Positions 33,401 to 45,400 of a stretch of 64,000 bases of DNA are shown one piece after another (position 1 is the first letter of the stretch; every line of letters starts with the position of its first letter). The DNA lies in the NCBI GenBank assembly GCA_944739405.2, contig OX123190.2, forward strand, positions 17,954,807 to 18,018,806, in the 5' to 3' direction. The translations under genes and the position numbers were made by a program. This stretch comes from Euclidia mi. Lineage: Eukaryota; Arthropoda; Insecta; Lepidoptera; Erebidae. The notes under the pieces were generated by a model, which was given only the letters and a program-made list of their open reading frames with translations, was not told the origin of the DNA and did no database searches.

Positions 33401-36400
33401 CTTACGATTCTTAGATTCAGTTTTACGTGCCTTCTGAGTACGTGGGCACCTATCCAAGTGATGACCTGTGCAACCGTTACTTAACTTTGCCAAACTATTA
33501 CGATCCAAAAGCTTAGTCACGCTATGAGCGCTGCAGTATTTACGGTAATTACTATTTTTTTAAATCTTACTTGGGCAGGTTACCGTTAATTCCGAAAAAC
33601 ATCAACTTACTTACTTGTAAGCTGCGTACGACGATCATGCTCCACATGTCGACCGTAAAGGTTAAGACACTTACGGTACCTTTTCATCAAAGGTACCTAT
33701 TTGAAAGCACACTAACTAGCACACTGTAGTTCACGAGGTAGGTAGTGAAGCCAGGAACAACGCGCTCCAAAGGCACTGGCAGACCTGGTGGTCCAGCGAA
33801 CTGTTCCTCCTTATCACTACGTGCACCTGCATGAATTGCATTCACTCCTACCTAAACACATCGAAATGTTAAAGTATTTAGAGTTTGATTACGACCGACG
33901 ACGTAACTATTTCACAACGTAAGTTATTCCGGAAGTCCGAACGAAAGTAATCCTAGGGCAAGACTGAGTGATCAGAGGCAAATTGAAGTCGTAAAAAATA
34001 GCCAGCTAGGGATGTAACCAATGATATTTATTGGAGTTCTGTTTTTATCGATATGTTTTTATTGTCCCCGTACGAGATGGGCACGTATCCAACGCAAAAT
34101 TGTTGTTTGTTTTTAAAATATTGTTATAACATAAAAATGATGTAACTTTTTTATTTGATTTAAGTTACCGAAATTAGTATATCATAGTCTTTTGTCTATG
34201 ATCTACTAAATTCTGTAACACTAAAGTATTATTTAAGTCTTGTTTACGTAATGTGTCGATATCTTAATATCATTAATGTAATAATTCTTTGAAAAATGAT
34301 TGTTGTGTCACATTTCATGTTAACATTTATAAAATCGATATTAGCTGCTATCGAACGTAAACATCTCTACCGCGTTTCGGTATTGTGTCGAGCGGCTCGT
34401 TTGATGGTAAAATTGCACTATTTTAAAGGCGGCATGCCCTTTGACACGAAAAGCCGACAATATTTTAATAGAATTAATAGAATCATAAAGGATACCGCCG
34501 CTGGGTGGAGTGTTGCTAGTTTAGGGAATTTTCCCTAATTTCGGGGTAATGTTTCTCGTTAATACTATACTAAGGAAATAAATTGTGATGTTTTATGAAG
34601 ACCTGGATTTTTTTTATTATTTTTCCTAGTGTGTCTAGCAACTCAGTAATATGTGGTTTCGGGATCGGACAGGGGGTTATGAAACACACTGTATGTCTAG
34701 TTACAATAAAAGACGTATTAGTTCAATTCGCTTGTTATTGTTTTAGTTAAGTACATTTATTTATTGTTATTTTATACTTAACTATCATACGTCTGTGATA
34801 TTCACTTACTATTTTGTTTAATTGTTTGTCATCCACCAAGAATATTTTCTATCTCTACCGTGAATCGATAACGTAAATGGGGATGAATGTACGTAGATAC
34901 AGATAGTTCAACTCAATTGTGCGCGCGGTCCCTATGTGTGCGTGGGCTTGTAAATATACAATTTTCATTCGTGTGGCAGTGACGCGTGACGCGACAGTCG
35001 TCGTCCGATCAAGACGTGTTCTTATCGCTTTTTCTTACGGGTACAGTCGTTTACGAAAATGTCTAGTTCTTCACGGAGAAAATGTTTAAGGAGTCAGGTA
35101 AATATGTTTTTAATTTTAAATTTAGATGTAAGTAATTAATATTTACTATGATTCTTTATACGAAAAAATTTATCCTTGTTGACGTTTACGTATTATTGTT
35201 TTAGACTCGAGAAACCATTGCTAAGGTATACGAATTTCTGAAAAGAGATGCGAGAGATATATTGGAACTAGTAAGTGATCCAGTTTGCAGTGCAAGTCCA
35301 ATTTGAATATCGAAATTAAGTGAACATTTAAATAGCGTACGGAAAAGAACAGCAATGGCAGTGGGGGTATCAGAGAGAACAAAAGAAAATATACGTATCC
35401 AATATGTTTCGATAATCTAACTGACGGACTAATTCGATTTTTTTAGTCAAATACCCTATTACTAATAGGTACATTGGCTGAAGGAAAAGAATCTGACTCT
35501 AAATTTAAATCTCCGCATAAAGACCGTAAAAAACGTTTAAAGAAGTTAGAATTAGACATTTTTTAACGTTGATGTTATACGTTCCACTATTCAATATTAC
35601 CATTTAGAACATCGCGAGTTACCTACCTTGCTAAAGTTGAAAAGAATATTTCAAGATAAACTTAACTATGAGGGAAGTATTTCGACTCTGCGTACAGCTT
35701 TGTTAAAGTTGGGATACAAATGGCGAAAAACAGTGGATAACAGACGTGTTATTATAGAGCGGCATGACATCCAAAAACTACGATTTTCCTACCTAAAAAG
35801 TTTACTCAGATACCGTCAAGAAAATCGGTGTATCGTATATACAGATGAGAGCTACATCTTAAGTAATCATGTGCAAAACAAAGGATGGGGTAATAAAGAT
35901 GGACCACCTTTAAAGAGAAACCTGTCGAAAGGACAAAGAATTATTATTGTGCATGCTGGTTCAGAACAAGGTTTCGTACCTAACGCACTATTGACATACA
36001 AATCAAATAGTGTTTCTGTTGATTACCACTCTAACATGAACGCAGAAAACTATGAAAAGTGGCTAAAAGAACGTCTAGTACCGAATCTTCCACCTAACTC
36101 TGTGGTTGTGCTTGATAATGCCTCATACCAGTTCAAAATGACAGAGCCCCAAATTCTAATGCCAAAAAAATAGAAATGCAGAGATGGCTGACAGAAAAAA
36201 ATATAGCTTTTAATCAAGATATGAAAAAAATTGAACTGTATGATTTGATTTAAAAAAATTAAGAAAAATATATCTGTTACAAGATTGACAACATATTCCA
36301 GCCATATGGCATAAAAGTTCTTCGATTGCCACCATATCATCCTGAACTAAACCCCATAGAAAATGTGTGTGGAATTTAAAAAAAATATATTGCTTCACAT

Positions 36401-39400
36401 AATGTCGACCAAAATGTGACGGAAATAATGAAACTCATAAATGAACGTTTAAGTCCAATTGATGAAGGGATGTGGGGTAATACTTGTCGACATGTACAAA
36501 AGAAAGAAGAAGAATACTATAGACATTTTGACACGGAGTCAGAAATCATAATTAACCTTGGTGAGAGCAGCAAATCCGAAAATTCATCATTTGATTTTTC
36601 AAGTAGCGATTCAGAATAATGTTCTATAAATAAACATTAAATTACGAAATAGGTAACTGTTTTTTTTTAAACCCGTATAATTATAACCCGTAAATAACTG
36701 TATTTGTATTTTATACCCGGCTATACCTCTTGTCACGCACACAAAGTCCCTGTATATGAACAAGGTTTACCCACACATAGGGCTGCGCGCACAACTGAGT
36801 TGAACTATCTATAATAATTATTATTATGTTTATACTTTTCAACATATTTTTGCCTAAATATTAGACCTTGATTCACATTTGGTTCATTACTTTGTGGTCA
36901 CAATAAACTAAAAGTTAATTTATTTGTCATGGTAACAAAAATATGTATATCGAAAGATACTTTTTTTTTCTAAAGATTTTCTGTTTGACTGTACCTGCGC
37001 AAACACCTGCATGGTTCAACTTCAGAGAGCACAAGAAGTTTGGCGAAAACTATACCTACTTCATAAAAGGAGCCAATATTCACGAGGATTAACCTTAATA
37101 ATGAATGGACTCCACGCTTAGCATAGTTAAAGTTGAATAAAGTTCTGTGAGTCGATTCCAACATAAGATAACAAAGTAATCAGCATGTTTCAACCCCATT
37201 TTACTCCTTTAGGATTTAAATAATTAATAAAGAATCCTTCCGACTGTTGGATGACTACTTCATAAGAGGAGCCCACTGTGTTATCATAGATTTCCAAGAC
37301 ATTTTCTTTTTTACTACCACAATCGGAGTACATGTGCTTTTTTTTATAAAGTAGGCAAGTGTACAATCAAATATTTTTACCTGGCGTTATTAGTGCCGGC
37401 GCCGACGAGTCCCATAGCGAATATCGCGTTGTAGGCGACGTCGTTGTCGGAGTCGTGCGAGTACTTGTTGAGCACGTCGATGACGGCCAGCTGCGGGTTC
37501 GATATCGAACACAGCGCGATAGCTAAAGGCACCGCGCGACGCACCGCCGGCTCGCCGTAACGACCCTGTAAGTACACATTTTTTGTTAATAATTTCTTAG
37601 TACTTTCTTGAGTTTATGCGAATGATACACATTGCAATTAAGCTGCAGTAACTAAACGTCGGATAGCAATAAATAATATAGTTACTTTTCTAGATCATTT
37701 GGTTTAAATGTTATATCAGTCCAACCAATACATCGCGATATATTGTATTCATAGTTTAATTTTAATTATAATCTTTTTTCACGTGATTGCCTGATAGCGA
37801 CGAATGATATTAACATCAGTTAATACTTATTCGTCAATGTCGATTTGATGACACCAATCGCCATGTATGTTTCATAATGATCAAATCCATGGCTCGTCTT
37901 CGTTGTCCACCGTTAGCGACAAAATTACTAGCACAATTTTAAAACTAAAGCAAATATACCATTTATCTGAATAGTAACATGACAATTCTCCTAATAGTAA
38001 TAAACCAGTTATCCGAATAGTAACATCTCAGTTAGCCGAATAGTAACACCCCAGTTGTCCCAATAGTAACATACCAATTGTCCGAATATCCTGGTGCACA
38101 TCTCAGCGCCGGTCTCCTCAGCGAGCGCGATGACGGCGACGCCGAGTGTGGCGACGGCCTGCACCGACGACAGCTCCTTGTTGGCCTCCTTTTCCTTGTC
38201 CTTCTCCTTGCTCTTGCTGTCCTTGGAGGATTTACCTGAACAAATTTATTGAAATTTATTGTGAGTTTGGTGAAGATGAGTTGTGATGCTGTCATGAGAT
38301 GAACTTATGAGGTGTGGCTAACTGAATAGACAAAAGATAATCATGGTAAAACCAGATAACTGTAATAAACTCAACACTTTAAAGTATAAATGAGACACAA
38401 TAGAAGTTAGATGATATTAAGATGCTATGCTATAGGCGTTTATTTCATAGTATTAACAGTCTCAGAATGGTGTGGAAAAAAGGCATAGAGCCTATATCTT
38501 AGGTATCGCCATAGGAGATAACTATGATATATACAGATATTGTTTTTATGCAAGATTTTTAATAAGTAATCAGATGTTCCATGCCATTTTGCTTGATTAC
38601 TATACAGGGTGTCACAAGACCCATCAGCAAGCCGAAGTCTACTCATTGTGGACATAATGCCAAGTCATACTAACCAAAAATAATACCTGGGAAACGATAT
38701 TTTTTTTGAGTTTTCACATTTTTCAAACCGCAATTAAAAGCGCGCGCGTGCAATGCTCGAAATACCTACTTATCTATGGGGTTATAGGGCATAGAACATA
38801 TTGGCGGGGTAGATGCATCGATTTTGTACCTAATTAGAAAAAATCCATACTAACTTTGATCCTCAATATCTCCCAAACCAGTAATTTCCCAGGTATGGTG
38901 CCGAAGTAAAAAATGGTCGTACTGATTGGTACAACATGGGATTTCAGTTTTCGTTAAGGGTCTTTTTACACCCTGTTTATTTCTTTGTCAATATAACAAT
39001 TTAATTTTAATAAAGTAATATCATGTGAAATGATGACTACGAATTGCATACAACTGTATCAGCATCCCACCTTTGCTTTTGTCGTCTTTAGAGCTGCCAG
39101 CTGAGGAGCTGCTGCTACTGCTGCCCTCCTTGGATTCTTTCTTGTCTTGCTTTTTGAACGCTGTGTCTTCCGTGGACTGTTGTTCATTCTGAAATACAAA
39201 TATTAAGATATAGTTTTGCTTATTGTGCCGTTAGATATTTCAACATATTGTTATATCCATTGGTAATTTTGTGAGTTATGTGTGTGGGTGAGCCTACCAG
39301 TTAACGCACCGTGCTCGTGCGTGTGCATGTGTGTGCGTGTGCATGTGTGTGCGTGTGCATGTATGCACGTGTCTGGGTGGGTGTTTGTCTCTGTGTGTGT

Positions 39401-42400
39401 ACGTCGGTGTCGTAGTGCTTGGAGCTGATGTGCAGCATCTGCACCACGAGCACCTCACCGGTGCCGGCGTACGCGCACATGGACAGCGTGGTCTGTGTGT
39501 GTGTGTTTGTGTGCGTGTGTACGTACGTCGGTGTCGTAGTGCTTGGAGCAGATGTGCAGCATCTGCTGCACCACGAGCACGTCGCCGGTGCCTGCGTACG
39601 CGCACATGGACAGCGTGGTCTGGCACAGCGACTGTTGCGGCTCCGGCAGTACCTCCAGCGCCGCCATCGTCGCCTCCGTGCGCTCCTTGCAACCTGAAAA
39701 ACGAATACACATGTACACCTCGCGCATACTATTTGGCCGGCCTGAAGTTAGCCGCTATGATAAGCTCGCGTATATACAGTATAGTACCTCCCGATCCTCC
39801 CGTAATCAAAGAGTTTCTAAAACATGCATTGAAGAGCCATAGTGATTAAAATCAGCTCGACCAATATACATGGAATGCGCGACGTGCATAAAAGTGTTGA
39901 TAATAAGGATAGTAAATAAAAATGCAATTTTATTTTTCTTTTTCAATATATTCATTCACCTGCAACCCTAATACACTTCTCAGAAATATCAATTAATTTG
40001 TTTATACCTTCATAAAAAAATATTGAATCTTTCTCCGAAAAATACGCTGAAATCGCTTCTTTCACTTCTTCATCACTTGTAAATTTCACGAAGTTCTTTT
40101 TTTATTTTGGGGAACAAGTAATAATCGCTGCGGGCTAGGTCTGGACTAAGGGTGGAGGATTTATGATATCCAAGCCTACTCTGTGCAGGGCAGCCGACGC
40201 AACGAGACTCTTGTGAACCGGAGCGTTGTCATGCAGGAGCAACACACCTTTCGTCAATTTTCCTCTCCTTATCTCTTTGATTGCTTCTTTGAGCTGTTCT
40301 AATATTGAAGCATAATATTCTTCCGTTATAGAAACACCTTTATCTTTGTAAACGATCAATAAAAACGGTCAAATGCCTCCTTTATGCTGATGATCAGGTT
40401 ATACTTGCGTCTTCAGCGGAGGAATTGCAGGAGATGTTAACAAACATGCATGGTGCGTTAGAGAGGAAAGGAATGAAAGTGAATGTAAGTAAAACGAAAG
40501 TTATGGTTTTTGAAAAGGAGGAATGCGTTATGGCTTGTAATGTTTTGATCGATGGACAAAGAGTGGAGCAAGTGAATGAGTTTGTATACTTAGGTACGTT
40601 GTTTACAAGAGATGGTAAGAATGAAGAAGATATTGAAAGAAGAGTTAATGCAGGTAATAGAGTGAATGGAGCTCTGAAGGCGTTTATGAATAGCCAAAAC
40701 GTGTCCAAAAAGGCACGTTTGGCTGTGCATAGAGGGGTATTAGTGCCTACCCTTTATGTACGGTAGTGAAAGCTGGGTATGGCAGAAGAGATTTAAAAGT
40801 AGAATAAATGCTGTAGAAATGAGAGCACTGAGAAGTATGTGTGGTGTATCTTTGACCGACAGAGTAAAGAATTGTGTGATAAGAGAGTGTTGTGGGGTAA
40901 CAGAAGATGTAGTGACAAGCATTGAGAAAGGCATGTTAAGATGGTTTGGGCACATGGAGAGGATGGATGACGATAGACTGACAAAGAAGATATAAAAGGC
41001 AAGTGTGAATGGGACAGGACAAAGGGGATGACCTAGGCGGACGTTCTCTGACCAGATTGGAGACATCCTGAAACAAGTCAGAAGTACCCTTAACAGAAGA
41101 GCATGCATGAGAAACTCGATGGGAGTGAGTGAAGCAAGTGAGGTATGTCAGGATCGTTGCAAATGGCGGGAAACAGGCGTGAGTCTATGTTTTGTTACGC
41201 CATCTATCGGTGAATGGGTACTAGAAGAGATTGAATGTATCGGTGGTTTAAAGGTAATTCATCTACTCTGTACTAGATGGCGTTGCTGTATCGAATATCG
41301 ACTGTTCGCGATTATTTCGACAGTTTTGTGGAAGCATCCAGATTGCGCTAGTGATGTTATCCGGCCAGTATAAATAGAGCGCGAGCGAACGGACCGGACA
41401 TAGTGACAATTGAATATCGGAGCGATAAACAAGAAGCGAAGGCAAGTAATTCGGAAGTGTTTAGTGGTGTTTTTATTAGTGTTGAGAATTAAGTGTGAAT
41501 TAAGTGTGAAATAAGTGTGTTTTTACTAGTTGTGTAAATAAGTGTGTATAGTGTTTGTGTATAAATAAAGTTCAGTTTAAGTGGCATAGTGAGTTATAAT
41601 TTATCATCGAACCCCAGCTCGTAACAAATTGGTGTCAGAAGCAAGGGATAAATTATGCCGGTTATGCCGAAGGAAGAAACTGAAGGCGTGCGTACCAGGA
41701 ACCAGCGCCAGCAAGACCTGGACCAGAGACGCTTCGGAGACTATCCTTCTCCATCGCTTGGTGGATCAGGCGACTCCGCGGCTGCAGTGGAGCCTGCAAG
41801 CGCACACCCCATGGCAGTGCCCGACATCGCAGCTCTGATGGCGTTCATGCAGGAGCATGCGCGCCGCCTGGAGGAACAGCTACAGCGCGACAAGGAGGAG
41901 CAGGCTCGCCGTCAAGAGGAGCAGGCTCGCCGTCAAGAGGAGCACGCGCGCCGCTTGGAGGAACAACTACAGCGCGACAAGGAGGAGCAGGCCCGCCGTC
42001 TGGTGATGAAGGACCTCAGCGCCGCTGTAGGGAAGGACCTGAAGGTGGTAAAGGAGGGGCTCCAGCAGCACGAGGCTCGTATCAGCGACGTACACGTACT
42101 CGTACTCGTACACGACCAACTTGAGACTCGCGTCTCCTCTATAGAGAAGCGTGTACACGACCATCACGAGACCTGTGTTGCTGAAGTGGAGAAGAAATTA
42201 CGTGGGCTCGAAGTGACACCAGCGGCTGTAGCGCCCTGACCTCGTGGATTTAAGGTTCCACCATTTGATGGCTTGTCATCATGGTCTGCATACAAGATCC
42301 AGTTCGAGGCTGCTCGTCATCATGGTCTGCATACAAGATCCAGTTCGAGGCTGCTCGTCATCATGGTCTGCATACAAGATCCAGTTCGAGGCTGTGATGC

Positions 42401-45400
42401 GATCAAATGGGTGGACCAAAGAACAGGCCTTAACCGCCCTAACCTTGGGCCTTCGCGACCGGGCCTTGACAGTGTTGGAGGCACTCGGGCAAGACGTCAC
42501 CTACGAAAAGCTCCTGGAGGCGCTGGAAGCGAGATACGGTGACGCGCACCTTGAACACGTTTATCGTGCTCAGCTGAAGGACAGGACACAACGCACCGGA
42601 GAAACTCTGCAGCAGTGGGCTCTAGAGGTGGAAAGGCTGGTCAGAAAGGCATACCAGTCGTCGCCTGCGCTTATTGACGGGAACCTCGTACAGGCGTTTA
42701 CGGATGGGATCCGGGACCTGGAGGTAAGAGCAGCAGTGAGGCTTGGGCACTTCAAGGACCTCAAGGATGCCTTAGCCCACGCTCTGGAGGTGGAAGCAGT
42801 GCGACGCGACGACCGAGGTCACCGCATCAGGGAAGTTGTGTCGTCACCTCGGTGCTACAACTGCGGAGAAAGAGGCCATATCCGCTTGAGCTGCCTAAAG
42901 CGTAAGCAGTCTGGTGACACCCTGTCTCCACCAAAGGGGTCGCCTGATGTGCCTGCCAGGCAGCGAGAGCAGGGAAACGAGTAGAAGCCAGGACTGCGGG
43001 GCGGATGCTGGCTGGTTATAGAAGAGCCCCAAGTATCTCGATCTCGCAATCATGCGACGGGAACAGCCTGATCATCGAAGGCGAAATTAACAGAACACCA
43101 TGCAAGCTGACATTGGACACGGGTGCTTCTCGGACAGTCGTCGGTTTCCATCTGGCAAGACGGGTTCTTCGGGGCTGCTTCAGGAACAATGAATGTGTGA
43201 ATCTGCGAACAGCTACCGGTCAGCACATAACCGTCCGAGGTGAAATGGAGGTGGATCTGAAGCTAGGCAACAAAGTTTACCGTCACAAAGTCATCGTGGC
43301 CGATATAGTGGACGACTGCATCTTAGGCCTAGACTTCATGCGGAAGTATCGTTGCGAGATCGATGTTAACCAGGGAGTCTTGAAGTGTGGCTCGGAAGAA
43401 GTCTTCATGGAAGGTGCAACTTCAGGAAAAGTGTACTGCCTGAAGAATGTCATTTTTCACCTGCGGTCGGAAACGGTTGTACCAGTTTGTCTACCAAGGA
43501 TTTCGGGTCAGGGGAACCGTTGCGTACTTATCGAAGGCCTAGAGAAAGATGCCCCGTGGAAGATTGCACGAACCTTGGTAAGGGGTACTAAAGTTTCATC
43601 GGTACGCGCAATGAATGCAAGTGACAAGGAAGTGTTGCTCAAGAAAGGGACGGAATTGGGCACCTATGAAGGAGCGGCTTGGATGCGTAGATGTCAAGAA
43701 CAACCTACCAGTGCCAAGGTTCAAGGTTCGACGTGTCTTCACTTTTAGAGGACTGCCAAAGTACCCTATCGGAAGAAAAGAAGAGCCAGGCTAAGAAGAT
43801 GTTAAACCGGTTCGCCGATATTTTCTCGACCAGTGATGCCGACATAGGGAAGACAGCACTAGTCCAGCACAAAATAAACACGGGAAGTGAAGCACCGATT
43901 CGCCAGCGACCAAGACGTGTGCCAGTGGCACGGGAACGTGAAGTGGAAGCTATGATCGACGGTATGGTGAAGGAAGGCGTAATCGAGCCTTCGTCCAGCC
44001 CGTGGTGCTCTCCGGTTGTGCTAGTTAAGAAGAAAGATGGCAGCATGCGCTTTTTGTGTTGACTACCGCCGATTAAACGACATCACGAAGAAGGACAGCT
44101 ACCCGCTGCCAAGGATCGATGACACACTGGATACGCTGACGGGGATGAAGTGGTTTTCTACCTTAGACCTAAAAAGTGGCTACTGGCAGGTGGAAATAGA
44201 TCCTCGAGACAAGGAGAAGACGGCATTCTCCACAGGAAAAGGATTATGGCAATTTAACGTCATGCCCTTTGGATTGTGCAACGCTCCGGCTACTTTTGAG
44301 AGACTGATGGAGCGAGTGCTTATGAGACTGATTGGAGACGCCTGCCTGGTCTACTTGGATGACATCATCATCGTGGGGCGCACCTTCCAGGATCACCTTC
44401 GAAACTTGGAGCAAGTGCTGTCAAAGATACGAGGAGCTAATTTGAAGCCGAGTCCGAAGAAATGCGCGTTATTCAGACGGCAAGTGAACTTTCTAGGACA
44501 TGTGGTCTTGGAGAACGGTATTCAAACTGACCCGGATAAGATCATTGCCGTGAAGGAATGGCCAGTTCTAGAGAACAAAACGCAGGTCAGAGCATTCCTC
44601 GGATTATGCTCCTACGATCGACGGTTTGTAAAGAACTTTGCTGACATTGCTCGACCTCTTCATAAGCTCACCGAAGACAGAGTACAGTTCTGTTGGAATG
44701 AGAGCTGTGACGTTGCATTCCAGAAGCTCAAGGAACATCTGTGTACTGCACCTATTCTAGGCTACCCTGACAATGAGCATGAATTCATAGTTGACACAGA
44801 TGCCAGTAACACCGGAATTGGCGGCGTGCTATCACAAAAGAAGGGTGATCAAGAAGTTGTTATAGCATACTTCAGCAAGGCCTTATCCAAACCCGAAAGA
44901 AACTACTGCGTGACCTGGCGGGAACTCTTGGCTGTAGTAAAGACATTGCAGCATTTCAACAAATATTTGTTGGGACGTAAATTCCACCTGCGAACCGACC
45001 ACGCTGCGCTGAAATGGCTACTTCAATTTAAGGACCCAGAAGGACAAGTAGCCAGATGGATTGAACTACTGCAAGAGTTTGATTTTGTAATACAACATCG
45101 CAGCGGCAAGTCTCATGGTAACGCAGATGGGCATCTGCGTTACCATGAGACTGAGATGAGACATCTGCGTTATCGCGTAGGCCGTGTCCCAACCAGTGCA
45201 AGCACTGTAGCCGACAGGAAGCAAAGCAGGCAGCGCTAGTGAGGATGTTGAAGACGGATCTGAGCGACGAATGGAAAGAAGCTTTGCAGAGTGCTTAGCA
45301 AGACGACAAGGACATACAGCCGATTCTCGAATGGAAGAAATCAGACGCTCCTAGGCCCAAATGGAGTGATATCGCAGCAATGAGCCCTATCACCAAGAGT

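Noticed and set aside
39294..39849. Several 90-172-codon frames on both strands
   Set aside because: Shadows of PSMD2 exon 12, its partial duplicate and GT microsatellites; rich in Cys-Val or Thr-His repeats.
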